Positions 20,906 to 34,570 are shown, counted from the first letter of the stretch. The stretch is DNA of 64,000 bases from Portulaca oleracea (GCA_029582165.1 CM055877.1:4198023-4262022); one strand, 5' to 3'. Notes: generated by a model not told the origin, from the sequence alone. Translations and numbers: made by a program.

Positions 20906-21767
20906 TGCCCTTGTGGGGGCTCTTCCTGACCTGTGGTTGGTGTTGTCGCAAATTCTAGTATAAGACGGTCTTATATAAATTTATTGTAAGATAGATTCTT
21001 TATTAGATAATCTTTTTAATATTTAGTATAGCTAATAAGTGATATTAGAACGACTATTTAATACATATATGAGTAATAATTTGTCAAGCATTGGCTTTTG
21101 TCAGAGTCGCCTCTCATACATTATTGATCATCTCTTTATTCGATTGGGTGATGATAAGTGTCTTGTCCCAAGACACTCCTTAAATGTCTTCTCTCTTTTA
21201 AAATCAATACTTATTATCGTTTTTAACCCTAACTTTTTTGACAGATGATATTAGTTATCAATTATAAGAAGCTTGGAATGTGTCGGCTACGCCAACAATT
21301 AAAATTGACACCCTCACGAATGAACCTCATCCATTGGGCATAATTTACACGTTTTTTTTGTAAATTTTAAAAAATATAGGTAAATGTGTGATTTTATACA
21401 ATTTATATATATTATTATGGTTATAGAAGTCAATCATGTAACTTTTTTCCAATTTAATTTACAAATATATATGTTTTCTATAGTGACAAGACACATAATA
21501 TGTGTCTTACACAAGACTTTTATCATTTTCCTTATTCGTAAATAGTCATTAAAAAATTATATATCTTACCACAAATTTATGATAAGATGGTCTTATATAA
21601 AAATTAATGTCAATTTCCTTCTCGTTGTTTTCTTGAGATTATGCTACAAGTTCAATGCATTGACTTTGATTGATATCGTGCATGTATACGCAATGTAGAC
21701 ACTAAAAACCGTCGTACAAAGCATGCGGATGAACGAACACTCTAGTCCTCACCCATGGCATCTACAT
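20906..21767. other. Intergenic DNA, no gene seen
   Basis: AT-rich sequence with only short, unrecognised frames. Confidence 0.5.
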
Positions 21768-21972
21768 TATTCCCTCCGTTTTTTTAATTGTCGTCTAAGT
21801 ATTTATGTCAAAAAATTCAACTGTTATTTTACGTATCTTAATTTATAGGATGAATATCAAATAAAATTGATATAACTAAATTCATAACGAAAAATTCTAT
21901 TAAAAAGATAAATTATTAGTGAAAAATAAATCTCAAAAAAGGGTGAATTACATATTCATAACGGGGGGAGTA
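21768..21972. mobile_element. Stowaway MITE
   Basis: Ends TATTCCCTCCGTTTTTTTAA and ATAACGGGGGGAGTA. Confidence 0.65.
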
Positions 21973-22210
21973 CATACGAAATCTGTATGGACTTCATAGC
22001 CTTGACTTTAGTCAACGGTTCAAATCATCTTCATTTTTCATATTTTGATTACTTAAAATCTACACTGATATTCCTCCAAAGCAATTTATTTTTCAGAATC
22101 TACAAGGATTTTTCACCCAAGAATTGTATTTTATCATTTCGAAATCCACACGAATTTCTCTGTCCCTAAAAAATATCATTTCAAATCCACTCGCATTTTT
22201 AGGGAAAAAA

Positions 22211-22458
22211 TACTACTTTCCTTTCATATTATTTGTGCTCTTTGAAAATTATGCAGTCAAATTTATAAACTTTGACTATAAAATTTTGAATATATAATAA
22301 TTTGTTATAAAATTACTACTATTATATTCATAACTAAAAATATTATCATAAAAGTATAATATTGCAATTATTAATAAAATATTATATAAAAATTATCGAG
22401 TAACATTGTAAACGGTGACAATTGACAAAATGATAAATAATATCAAACGGAGGGAATA
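22211..22458. mobile_element. Stowaway MITE
   Basis: Ends TACTACTTTCCTTTCATATT and AATATCAAACGGAGGGAATA are inverse. Confidence 0.7.
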
Positions 22459-22717
22459 GTTTCAAAAAAAAAAAAAAATTCAAGACCCCCTAGGATTTCC
22501 CCCTAAAAATTGGACTTTTAAAGTTAGCTAGACCTTTGAAAAACAATTCTAACATCTACAAGGATTTTCTCAAAATAAAACTTTATCTAAAAACCGGACA
22601 GCTCTTAGACTTTGTCAAAACTACCCAAGCCCAAAATCATCTGGTTTTTTTTCCTAATTTTCTATCAAAATCTTATAGGATTGTTCCTCTGATTTAATGA
22701 ATTTGGTACCTTGATAT

Positions 22718-22936
22718 TACATCCGGCCCAAAATATTTGTCATTTGACTAAATTTTGACCATTAATTACTCACAAATCATATAATAATGATTTAAAATAT
22801 AAAATTATCACCATCAGAAAGATAATTTACTAAAAATTACAATGATGGTAATTTCATATTGTAATTCACTGTAATTTGTAAGTAATCACTGGTCAAAATT
22901 TAATCAAATGATAAACATTTCGGGACACAAGTAGTA
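22718..22936. mobile_element. Stowaway MITE, palindromic, sister of the 10980 copy
   Basis: Ends TACATCCGGCCCAAAATATT and ATTTCGGGACACAAGTAGTA. The interior shares the TTGACCATTAATTACTCACA foldback with the element at 10980-11198. Confidence 0.7.
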
Positions 22937-23409
22937 CTTGATTTTGAAAAAAAAAATTAGCACTCTTAAGTGCCTTTAAGTGAAGGTATTACAAGTTTGT
23001 TACTGATCCTCTCTTATAAATACGAATGTTATAGTCATTTGCAAGATACACCAACTACTCCACCTCAAATAGTATCATGACACACCAAACACATATTTTT
23101 CTCTAGCATCGATGCACACAATATTATAGAGAAATATCTTTTGTACAAGTGAGAAACAAGTCCAAGTTTTGCTACAAATTAGACTAAAGTTTTATCATAT
23201 GAATCTTTACGGTATAATAAATAATTTTTAAGGAAAATGAGTTCATTCATAACTCTTTAGTTGTGTCCTTGAGTGAATCCTTAACTTGCTTATTATGTCT
23301 ACTCTCCCTCTTGTCATACATATTACAGGAAGATCAGAAAATTCAAATAAAAACGATGAAGATTAAAGGCGTACAATCATCGTTTTTCCAACGTGCTAAT
23401 TTACTAATT

Positions 23410-23882
23410 GTGCATTTGGTTGATCTAGTTTCGTGGAAAAATTGGTTAACTTTTCCAAGTTAACCCAACTTTCCCATGTTTGGTTACAAAAATAAGAGGG
23501 AAAATAATGTTTCTGGTAGGGCCCAATAGTTTCTCATCTCTAGGCGGAATAGTTTCTCATAGGGGGGTTGTGAAACTATTTCATCAAGGGGAGGAGAAAC
23601 AATTTTGTGTATAAACTTCCAAAACTACCCTCGCAAGCCCTATTAAATAAGTTAATAAATAAGGGTAGTTTTGAGTTTTGACATTTGACATAAACTTTTT
23701 TAGGAAACATATAAGTTTAATTAACCAAACACTGTAAAACATTTCCTATGAACTTTCCCATGATTTCAAATGTAAACCAAACAGAGTGAAATATTCTTTC
23801 CCATGAAAAGCTTTTCCAGGTAAAATTTTCCTAGAAAACACTTTCTCGTGAAACATTTTCCTAGGAAAAAATCAAACGCACC
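23410..23882. mobile_element. Foldback MITE (GTTTGGT ends)
   Basis: Ends GTGCATTTGGTTGAT and ATCAAACGCACC are inverse. The interior contains repeated GGAAAATTTTCC-type words. Confidence 0.55.
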
Positions 23883-23891
23883 ATAAGGCAT

Positions 23892-24584
23892 TGTTGGGGA
23901 AACCATGGAAAAGAATCGGTCACACACAAGATGAGGGATCACTTGGGTGGTTAGGAGTCGATGGCAATCCCGTCTCCCCTTAAGACTTATTCACTATACC
24001 GTGAAAAGAAACAATGATAAAACCTAACTTCTTGTAAGCAAAGTTACAAGATCTCTCAAAGGCTCTCAAGAATGTTGCAGTAGTTCAACACTTTAGGAGT
24101 GTGCTGAAGCTCTCTAGAAGAAGAAGAATGAGATTTTGGTGTGTGGATGAATGAGCCATTCATCCTCATTTTATAGTGATTCATGGAGTAGACAAATCAT
24201 TCAACTTTGCCCTAGCAAGAGGCATTATCCAAGGGATATGTTTTGAGTCATTAATGGTGATTGCTTGACTGATTTCTCAGTCAAAGATCAACACAATTAA
24301 TGATCAATAGATATCAATCTCGAGGCTTGAATCATGAGATTTCAAAATCAATCCCGACTGGGTCCAACACGGTGATCTCAACATGGTCCATGTTATATCA
24401 ACACGGTCATTGTTGACCTAGTGCACAATTTCTATGCCCTTTGGACACCAACACGACTCGTGTCATGTCTGACACGGTCTGTGTTGGGTCCCTTTTCCTT
24501 ATTAAGCTTATTTTCGACATTTCGGTCAATCCTATGCTTATAACTTGTACTTTTATGCCTCTTAACTCTTGAAATACTCCAACA
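23892..24584 (-). mobile_element. Solo LTR
   Basis: A 693-bp segment starts TGTTGGGG and ends CTCCAACA, giving TG...CA ends with an 8-bp inverted repeat. It is flanked by GGCAT and GACAT (4 of 5 bases equal). On the minus strand a TATA box (CACTATAAAATGAGG, around 24170) fits an LTR promoter. No internal retrotransposon region adjoins it. Confidence 0.65.
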
Positions 24585-24589
24585 GACAT

Positions 24590-25328
24590 CATTATGAAAT
24601 TGCACCAATTAAAATAATAATAATAATAATTCACTCAAAAAAAGCAGTTTTTAGACAAAAAAAAATGTCGGTCATATAATCATAAACAACTTAATAAATA
24701 GTAAAAGAAGCTTTCATGGGGGAAAACCTATGGTGCATGAAAAAAATATTAGTAGAACAGGTTGCTAATCTAGAAGGCTAGAAGGACCTTTTAGTTGTTA
24801 GATTAATTTATTTATTAATTAGTTTAACGACTTTAAATTGTGTACGAGAGAGGACAAGAAGAGAACGACAAATTAACATATAAATTTATTATGTTTGTGC
24901 AGGCTTTTTAGTGGTGAGGCCATCCAATTCTGGTTGGTGGTTTAGCTGCGAACTACTCTCATAAAGAACTTGACTATGCACTATTTTTTCATGCAAAATA
25001 AAAGAAATGATTCTATGATCGGAATTGTTAAAGAATATTTGTAAATCTAAAATAAAATTATAAAATTCAACTTTCAAATAAGTAATACTGCTAATCTTAC
25101 TAATATTTGGTTCTAAAATTATGAAAATCTAATTATGAGAGTTCGGTGACTATTCATCTTTATGATTGACAATATGTGTCATAGAAAATGGACACTATCA
25201 CACTAGTAATCTGATATTAAGGTCACAATAAAACTTTACCATATGAAGGCTCACACTTTATGTACTAGTGTTAAATCCATGTGTGCATGGATGTATTGAA
25301 ATTAGATATTTAATGATAAAAAAGAAAG
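24590..25328. other. Intergenic DNA, no gene seen
   Basis: AT-rich, short frames only. Confidence 0.5.
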
Positions 25329-25614
25329 TTACTCCCTCTGTTTTTTAATATATGTCGTTCGACATAATTGAGGGAAACCAAGGGAAAGGTAAAAGGAAAA
25401 AAGGAAAAGGTAAAAAGAAGGGTAAAAGGAAAGGAAAAGGACGGAGGTAGTGCGAGATGGCCCAAATGGAAAGGAAAAGGGAGAGGTAAAAGGAAAGGAA
25501 AAGGTAGAAGGAAAGGTAAAAAAAAATTAGTTAGAATTGGAATTGTAAAATGACAGATAACTAGAAATGAGAAAAGTTAGTTAAAATGACAGATGTTAAA
25601 AAACAGAGGGAGTA
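25329..25614. mobile_element. Stowaway MITE with GGAAAGGTAAAA expansion
   Basis: Ends TACTCCCTCTGTTTTTTAAT and ATGTTAAAAAACAGAGGGAGTA are inverse. About 150 bp inside (25370-25525) is a purine-only run of GGAAAAGGTAAAAGGAAAGG words. It opens a Lys/Gly-rich frame that is not a gene. Confidence 0.8.
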
Positions 25615-25999
25615 TAATGTAAAAGAACATGCAAATTATAGAGTAAAAAGGAATAAACAGTATCATCATACATGGGTTGACAGGCAAATGTACATATATA
25701 CAAATTATAAAGGAAAAAAGCATGAATAATATCATCAAATAACGGATGACATAATAAGTTGTTCCAATGAAAAATTGATAGAAGTTAAGTATAGTTGAAC
25801 ACGGTGGCTCTGATGATGGATTATGTTTTACTTCTTGTACATACAATCTAAATTTATCATTTTCTCAATGATACAATTATGTGAAACAGATTATATAAAT
25901 TGAATTTTAAGTGTGAAGGTTGTAGACATCTTGTATTAATATATATCATTTATCTGAAACAACTCCTCCTGGTCTCCCAATCTTGAGAAAATGGAATGA

Positions 26000-27325
26000 T
26001 AAAGTCAAAAGAATTTTTACGCCATATCTCTCTAGTTTGTAATTATTACTTTATATAACTTTCATTTACTTGATGCTTTATTTCCGACTTTAGCACTGTC
26101 AGATCACATGTGATATGTATGAGGAAGAGGGGTAGATGTCTATATAAGTCCTATGAAGTTTATTTGTAATTAGAACTATGACGAATATATGAAATGAAGC
26201 TCATTGTTTTCTCTCTGTACTAATTTTATTATCTTTTTATTACCTGTTCTTAAGTTAAGTTTTGTGGTGATTATCTTTATCAACTTTTAGTGGGTTTATT
26301 TAGGCTTTTTGGTGGATCTAATCATTTATCTAAGTCATATCCCATGAGGTTGTGGTGTTTATAACCCTATTACTTGTTACTGTTTTGCCTTTGTTTGCTC
26401 TTTTTCATGGATGAATTCCTCAAGTAAGATTACAAACTCAAGCATTGTTATTTCATTCCATTCAAACATGTTTCATTTGTTATCATAGGTCGAGGTTCTT
26501 GCTTGAGTTTTGCTATTATTTCTCCATCTTCTACTCTCTTCTTTTTCTATCCAAAATCGTCCCCTAAAAGAACAAACAGGAAGAAAAAAACTTAGAATTC
26601 CAAAATTTCTTGGATGGATTGACAATTTCTCAATAATGGATCGTCAAGGTTGATAAGGTCCTTGCTTATCATAACCTTGGAGAAGTTGAGAATTACAAGG
26701 TTGTGTTTTAAGGTTGAAAAGACAAGCATTGAAAAGATTATAGGCATAGGAAGAGGAAATAAGGTAAAAGAAAAGTGACAACTTGGAAGAAGTTAAGTTA
26801 CCCTATGTTTGGTCCACTTACTCTTTTATCAAGTTATCCTTCCTTATCTAGGAAGAGTGACTCAAGGTACTCCTCAAGGGATCTTCCTTTCCACAGTGGA
26901 GTACTAAAGTTCCTTGCAGGTCCACCTACAACTTTTGAAGTGCTCTACATGTCAAGATTATGCCACTCGACTATGGAGTGTGTACAAAGTAGCAATTTTG
27001 ATGCATGCTTTTTGGTTAAAGATCAATCTTTAAAACATGAGAAGGCCCAAGAATCCCTGGATGCATCATATGAACTAACTTAACATAACACTCCAAGAAA
27101 ACTCCCCAAAACACACTTCACTCTTATTCAGTGTCTCAATGTCCATGCTTTCAATGATTTAGTTCTTTCGTTGTTGGACCTTTTCGGGGATTGATCTCAG
27201 TAGTTAAGGTTTTTTTGTATTAGGGGTGGTGTGATTTCGTATTGTGATGTACGACTTTTTTAAAAATATATTTTGTTTTTTGAATAAAAGGGTTTTATGA
27301 CCGCTAATTATCAAAAAAAAAAAAA
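26000..27325 (+). mobile_element. Retroelement debris (LTR-like, decayed gag-like, poly-A tail)
   Basis: A TATA-like TCTATATAAG with an LTR-like context lies at 26138. A stop-ridden stretch at 26600-26720 reads like a gag N-terminus (KFLGWIDNFS, KVLAYHNLGEVENYK). At 27285-27325 GAATAAAAGGGTTTTATGAC precedes a 13-base A run. These may belong to more than one element. No intact frame. Confidence 0.35.
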
Positions 27326-27670
27326 CACCTTAGATTCAAGACAGCATAACATTATCGAATCAAACCAAATTATACCAAACTTTGAAGATTAAATCACCAA
27401 CCCATACTCTCTAATTTTAATTTTTAAGCATAAACCATGAAGAAAAACACACCAAGAACATCTCCTTAGCACACATCTAAGGACAACAACAAAATAACTA
27501 AGAAACAATACAAAACAAAACGGATATGATCACTTTTAAAGAGAAAAACTCACCCAAGTCATCTAAAAGTCTTCTTGGATGAATGGATGAAGAATAATCA
27601 CCACAAAACTTCCTTAAATGCCTAAATAGCTCACCAAAGATTAGCTAAAGGAAACCACCACGGCAAAAAG

Positions 27671-27920
27671 TACTCCCTCCGTTCCATATTAATTGTCATA
27701 ATATTGACTTTTACAGTCTCTTTGATTGATAATTTCTTACATAATATGTTATTAACAATTACAATATTATACTTTTCTGATAATATTTTTCGTTACAAAT
27801 CTAATCGTGGTACTTTCATATGACAACTCATTGTATATATTGAAAAATTTATGGTTAAATTTTTTAAGTTTTGACAGTACGATTTTCAAAGACGACAATT
27901 AATATGGAACAGAGGGAGTA
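27671..27920. mobile_element. Stowaway MITE
   Basis: Ends TACTCCCTCCGTTCCATATT and AATATGGAACAGAGGGAGTA are perfect inverses over about 19 of 20 bases. Confidence 0.85.
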
Positions 27921-28229
27921 ATATCAAAAAACCAAAAGACAAACTACTAACATGGCTTCCACTCTGATGTAGCTGATGGGAACAAGTCATATAAATATTT
28001 ACAAGATCTCACAAGTATCCAGTCCAAACAAACACCAACAACATGCTACATGGTACACCAAGCCCAATCTTTCACAATTGTATGTTCAAAATTCCACCTT
28101 GTATCTTCTCCTCTATAGACCATTCTAATTCTCAAAATGCAAGTTCTTTCAGTAGGTTCGCCCGTCGAAATCCTCATCAGAGCAAATAACAATACAATGG
28201 GAGAATACATTCAATCACAAATGCACCAT

Positions 28230-31200
28230 TTAAACAAACTGAAACTTCATCAGAAGCCTGACAGAAGGGAGTTTATCCCCCTTCTTGTCATACAGTGGGA
28301 CTGATCTATAGCCCGGTTTAATTTCTGAGACCGGCAAGCATGTCTGCCCTGCAAAATCATCCTTTTCTGACCTATTGTATTCCTTCACTACGATTCGAAG
28401 CAGAGCCAGCTCTGGAACTGTTAATGGAAATGTAAAGTTTTCATCCCAATGAGGCACCCAATCATTGTCAATCACCTTGGTTTTCTTCTTCGCATAATCG
28501 GCTGGTACCCCGATTATGTATAGCTGTTGAGACAATTGTTTACAAAATTAACCTCTGGCTTGGAATCACTCTATCTTAACAAATTTTCCTACGATTCTTG
28601 GTGGCGTGTGACACCAGGAAGAAAAAAAAAGAAGCCCAAAAGTTTCAAATTCCAAGTTCTCTTTTAAATTTGTAGAACTATTTAAGTTAATTGTTTTAAG
28701 GTTTTGTCTAGCCGCTCCGTAGGTTTGAAAGTCAAATGGTTAGCTCAACACTAATTCTGAACAAATGTATAATCAGAAGGACTAACCTTCACATAAAAAT
28801 CAGGTGGAGAATGTGAATCAAAGTGCGTTTTGCTGAAATCCATACGCCATCCATCCCCCATGTATACCCTTACCTGAAAAACAGCAAGTTTCTTAGCATA
28901 TTCCACAAAAAGATAGTACCTACTCTAAAACTTAAGTGATGAACTGACCATCAAGTTTTTCTTCACTTCTGAAACTGCACTAGGATTGAACACCTCATCA
29001 TTTGGACCTCTCCGCATCAGAAACATAGGCTTTTTTAAATAACCACATCCACCGTTAGCTCGAAACATCCCATGCATTATCCAAAGAGATTTACCATATC
29101 CCTGTGGTTCGAAAAGGCAATTAGCTACATAACATAATACCACTAGTAGAAAGTGGGAATGCTACAATATTAAGAATCAAGTGCACTATCAAGGTAGTGT
29201 TTATGTCCTAAATCCCAATGGGATGCCTATTTAACTGTTTTTGTGCATTTGAATGTTCTTATGAAGCATGCACCCGGTCAGGGACTTTATGTGAAATCGA
29301 ACTGTTCTTATTTTCCAAGTGCGTGTTGAAGTTCAGATTTCATGTTATGAGTTACAAAGAATGGTTCGTGTTTGATTAATTACTTGACTCCAATTGTGCT
29401 TTTGAAAGTTGGGTTGGGAACTGGATTTGATATTGTTGACTTGATTCATAAGACATTAACTATTAAAGTGAAAGAATAAGAGCGGGGCAGGTGTTAATCC
29501 CTAAGACCAGGATTTGTTCCTATAGGGTAACGACCCATGACCAGGCCATCGTGCCTTATGGTTGATAATGATTCATTCCCGGGGGTAAGATGTGCATATT
29601 CAGCCGCCAGTTGCGATGTGGAGAGATTATGAGTGAGATTCGGCCCTGTTTTGTGACCGGGTTGTAGGCCCGTTATTGTTAATTGGCCTTGGGCAGTTCA
29701 AACTTTTGCAAAGTTGCCCGCTAAATAAGTGAAGTGTTCCTCTAATGGCAGGACTAATGATTGGAAATTCTTGAGTTTGTTTTGGTTTGGGAAGTACATG
29801 GTTTTGAAAACCATTTGACTTTTCTCTCCTTCCCCCAAAATGTTTGAAATTGATTTTCAAATGAATTTTACTGTTAGGGGTAAACACTATTACGTTCCAT
29901 TTTATTTTCCCTAAATGTTTTGTTTTCAGGTACTGATTGTCTTGAAGATGTTGGGGCTTAGAGTGAGGTCAGCTTAGTTCTTTTCATGGAAGTTGAGAAG
30001 AAGAATTTATCAATTTGTAATCAAGAGTGTCTAGTTTTGGTTCATTTGGATTTATTAGGTCGTTGAGTTATGTTTTGTACTATTACCATGTATTTCTTCA
30101 GAGATACGGCATTGACACCTATTAGCATGTTTCTCAGCCGCAAAATTTTATAAAACTTTATTTATTTCAGTATTTGAATTTCCACGGCAGTACAGAATGG
30201 TATCAAAACTCTATTTTCGACCTGAGGAGTTGAGAAGTAATTGGAGTGTTGAGTGTAGGCATGGGAAAAGGGGAAATTAATTGTTGTTTGTGGATATCAA
30301 CATATACTCATCTGTGGTTGCAACTCTAGGATCGCACATCGTCGCTATTGTTCTTGACACTCTGAGCCCCGTTTTCACAAGCACAAGCGTCGATACCTAA
30401 ATGCCTCTCTAGCTAGCAATGCCTTGAGAGTGCTTGATGTCATAGATGAGCAGACAACCAACCTCCTTGAAACCTATTTGACAGATAAGGACAATATTGC
30501 AATTTTGTTCCTTTTAACCCTTAAAGATGATCTAAGATTGGGATACCCAGTTACTACCCCCTCCCTATCTAGAGCTTATAAATATATGCTTGCAATTGAA
30601 ATTAATTCACTTGCTGATTATTCTTTCCCATTTATGTGAATGTTTTTCCCTGCATCCATTACTAGGACTTGATTAACCCAAATGTACCTGGTTCAAAGCT
30701 GAACAGACCTCTGCTTGGGCAATATGGATTGCACCTTCTTGACAGGGTTGGTAGAAAAAAGTCAAAAAAAACAAACTGACAGAAGACACAAACTGTGAAC
30801 CAAAATGACAAGAGTTGGGTCCAAATTGAGCAAACTTTTCTGCTGATATGCTTTGACAGTTTGACATATTGCAGAGCTATTCCAAAAGCCTCCACATGAA
30901 GCTTAGCAGATACTGGAGACAAGAATAAGGAGCATACCTGCATATTGAATGCAACCATTTGCGCTCCATGCATCCACCCAACCAATGGCTTGTAGTTTGA
31001 AGATGTTATACGAGTTCCTTTTGGGTAAATTCTAAGGAAGTTTCTTTGTGTGAACCTGCAATAAGGAAGAATCGAGATTTAGAACATGCTTCTAATAAAC
31101 GAGAATTGTGTATATTAGAGTATCAATTGACTCCCTGCCTCACGAGATCAACTCCATGTTCTTCAGCTGCCTTTTCAAGGGCCGTTTCACTCAAACTAAG

Positions 31201-34200
31201 GCGCCTAACTTTGGCCATGCCACTTTTAAGAGCTTCACTCATCCCATTCTTTGGTTTGCCAGCACGTATAGCAATCAGGCGCTTGTACTCTGGTACTACT
31301 GCTCGTGTTGTTTGAGCGGAATTAACATCATTGTCACTGTCTTCATCTTCCTGATCACCATCACTATCTTCTGGCATTTCATCTTCAGATGAATCTTTTC
31401 CCATTGACGTGGCCTTTCCTTTGTTATCTTTGCTCTGCTTGGCTTTGAGGTATTCTTTAGGTGGTTTTGTTGAGAGGATAATTCTGCCCTTTAACTCCTC
31501 AGGGGAAGGGAATTCATCTATGTGCTCGTTCTTTGGATAATATAGCTTCTCTCCAAATACTTCGATGACCATCTGTTGTAATCAGAGGCATTTGTTGTCA
31601 TGGAGATGAGATGGGAAGAAAATAGATTCCTCCGTGATAAAATTATGTGACAGAATTAAAGCTGACCTTTGCTACTTTTGCTTGAAGGTCAGGTGTAAGG
31701 TGGTCCTCCAGAGTTATTATCACAGGATATGGAGATTTAACAAAAGCATGTTCATTAATGGACTTCAGGCATTCAATAAGTGGCACAGGAGTTGTTAAGG
31801 TCCTAAAGACATGAAATTCAATAGGTAATATAAGAATCTTAAGGACTTGGATCAGAATACGAAAAAAAAAAGGAAGCCAGAATATAGAGGATGTTAAGCA
31901 GGAAAGCACCAAGGTTTTTAAGCTCACAAAAAACCCAGAATTACAATTCCATATGGAAGCATTTCAGAATAGAAATATTACATTAACTTTTAACAGAAAA
32001 GTGTAGTCATAGAATGATATCAACAAGAACTGCGATAGAGAATCAACTACTTGAGCTCTTCATTTAACCTAAATTGGCAATGTTAAAATACCCAAAACAT
32101 TATATGGTACAATACTTGACACTTCCCCTTGAACCAAAAACTACCATTCAATACTTTCTAGGTAAAATCAGACACCTACTTACATACTCTCATCAACCAA
32201 CTGTTTTGGTATATGACTTACACACCACTTGTCTAAGGATGGGTTAGAAGACAAATAGTACCTTCCATGAAGAACATCTATGTCGTCTTCATCAGAATTG
32301 GGCCATAAATCAAGTTCAATCACCTTGACTCCTCTCTGTAGTGCCTTCACTATTGGCTCGACACTGCAGTCACTACTGAGTTGATTCCCTTTTAGGTAAG
32401 AATTATGACCTGTGTAAATGAAGTAATGCTGCAGTGGAGCAGTCATATCATGGTGGACCTGGAAAATGTACAAAATGTGAATATCAGAATCTGACTTCTT
32501 GTCAACTTCAAACCATACCTAGGATCAATGCATCGCATCACTCAACTGCTTGAAACTAGTACTTCTAATATCGATGAAGGTCCCCCCCCCCCCCCCAAAA
32601 AAAAAAAAAAAAAAAACCAACCACGACGAAAAAGCACCCAAAGAAAGGGAAATCTATAGTAGTTTGTTATTTCAGATCATCGAGTCCTTAAGGTTCCAAT
32701 GGTTTTCCAATTTACTGGACAAATCCAACTTCTATGCTCTGAACGCAACAATCCACTTGGTCAGGTATTAGTTTCTATTTCTATTTCTGTTTCTTTGAAT
32801 TAATAAACCATTTGTGATGCAATTATATTGTTAGGTAGTTTCCTGATGCAGTAGGTTATAATGTTCTATTCAAACTTGTGATCTTTGTGAAGGGAGACAG
32901 ACTTGAATATTATCAAATTGAATTTTCAACACTCGTTAATTTTGTGCGTGAATTTTACAACGTAGGAATTGTCGTACATCAATTTGTCTCATCTCTTTCT
33001 ACAAATATTTCAGTAGTGCAGGTTTTCAACTAGTGTGCTATCAGCTTTATCAATGAAAGCACATAGGTAGGAAAAAGAAAGTATAAAAACATGGTCGAAG
33101 AAAGGGAAAGAATAGCAAAATGGTGCTGCAACTAATGCCCCATTTTCTATCTGAGCTTCCTGTTCTTCACTTGTATTTTGATTCTTAACTTCAATTACAA
33201 AACAACACAGGCCAGAATCTTTTGTTCTTTTGTTTCATTCTTTTCGCCTTGCTTTCTTGCCAAGTAAACAAAAGGGTATGTATTCCTTTAAATAACAAAA
33301 TCTAAATGCACAAAAAACCTCTCTATGTAAGTAAGTAAATTCATCTCAAAATCATTAAAAACATACAGGGAACTGTTCCAAAAGAAAAAAATCTGTAACT
33401 CTATTTACTTACTACCTGACCATTTTGGTATACTGCTTGCAGATTCGCTCTAAAAATGAGAAAGTACATCACAAAGAAGCCAGCAAATGGGTCAATTGTC
33501 ATGAACTATCGTTGATCACTTGACAAAGCAAAGGGTTTTGCATTAGAATCGGCTATTGATAACTACAATTTATTAGGTGCACTCGGAGCATCTGCTCCAT
33601 AGTGTGGTATGATTGTTCACTTGTTCACTCTTATTATTATGATTGTTCACTCGCAAATAACTGGACTGCATGATCCGGGTGCCGGGTGCATGTAATATAT
33701 ATTGATTGATAACAAATGAGATATCCAGTTTTCAACTCTCAGTTAATCCCAAACATCATCAAATTTGCAGGAAAACATTCCAACAGTCAATCTAATTGAG
33801 TGACTGTCAAATTCAAATTCCATGACACAATCATAAAACCTCTAAATGCAGCAAAAAGATCCTAACAACTCCCAAGTACACTAACTAGCTCTATGAATCA
33901 GTAGCTGTTGCGAACCCCATAACAATGAAATCAAACATTATTTGCCATTTCCCCTTCAACATCCATTCAAAAAATCCACCCAAATTTACCAATTGATAAC
34001 TACCTCATTTCTGATTGCAAATTTTTGCTTACAGGTTAAATCCCACGCATTTGCAGTATAGCACAAAGACACACATCCCGTGATCGATTTCTCCAATCCC
34101 AAACACAAAAGGCAAAAGAGAGATGAAGAAATGACCTCATGATTGATTGGAGCATTGAGATCGTCAGCGAACAACAAGAAGTAGAAGAAATCTTCAATGG

Positions 34201-34456
34201 ACAAACCTTGATCATCCTTCAAATTCCGACGCCGGCGAATCTCGTCGATGATCCGGGTGGCGAGGGCGGCGGAGGAAGCCTCCTCTTCCGCCTGATACTC
34301 CACCAGGAAACGGCGGAAGTCGTCGACACTCATCTGAGACTGCCGATTCGTACAGTTTGCGAATGCCTCCACCACATCCAATGAAGGATGAGCTTCCTTC
34401 ACCTCGAATTTACGTGTGAACAGACCGAACATCTTGTAACTGTGGGTTTCACCCAT
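28230..34456 (-). CDS. PLC6: Phosphoinositide-specific phospholipase C, PLC6 type
   Basis: Eight exons: 34456-34136, 32458-32262, 31802-31667, 31572-31139, 31055-30938, 29101-28949, 28873-28787 and 28523-28230, giving 579 aa, the usual plant PI-PLC length. Residues 1-107 form the EF-hand-like region. The X domain has [17 protein letters not shown] with catalytic H125 and VIELDLWPN...VLHGR with H171; N126, E155 and D157 are the expected Ca ligands. An acidic X/Y linker (residues 279-300) precedes the Y domain ([20 protein letters not shown]), and a C2 domain (residues about 455-579) ends with RLLMKFQFV. The enzyme cleaves phosphatidylinositol 4,5-bisphosphate at the plasma membrane to inositol trisphosphate and diacylglycerol. 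[11 protein letters not shown], the [10 protein letters not shown] linker and [10 protein letters not shown] resemble Arabidopsis PLC6 most. Intron 4 needs a GC donor. Intron 6 (1.8 kb) carries LTR-like sequence. Confidence 0.92.
29160..30230 (+). mobile_element. Probable LTR-retrotransposon remnant in PLC intron 6
   Basis: About 1 kb of unique-looking sequence ends GGCAGTACA at 30194. Four bases further on is TGGTATCAAAACTC (30198-30211), which resembles an initiator-Met-tRNA primer binding site. The left LTR boundary was not found and no coding region follows. Confidence 0.4.
32582..32616. repeat. C15 A20 compound homopolymer in PLC intron 1
   Basis: Fifteen C followed by twenty A. Such a tract is prone to assembly error. 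Confidence 0.9.
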
Positions 34457-34559
34457 TTTTACGGATTCTGCGGCAAGGATTTCTGTGATGAAATTCAATC
34501 TGGGTTGTCAACAATCAATGTCACTGTTCTTATGAATGTGATTTTTGCTTTTTCGTTCT

Positions 34560-34570
34560 TTATATATATT
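34560..34570 (-). promoter_or_regulatory. TATA box of the phospholipase C gene
   Basis: AATATATATAA on the minus strand, about 105 bp upstream of the start codon. Confidence 0.45.

Noticed and set aside
25368..25553. Lys/Gly/Arg-rich frame
   Set aside because: Translation of a purine-only repeat inside a Stowaway MITE.
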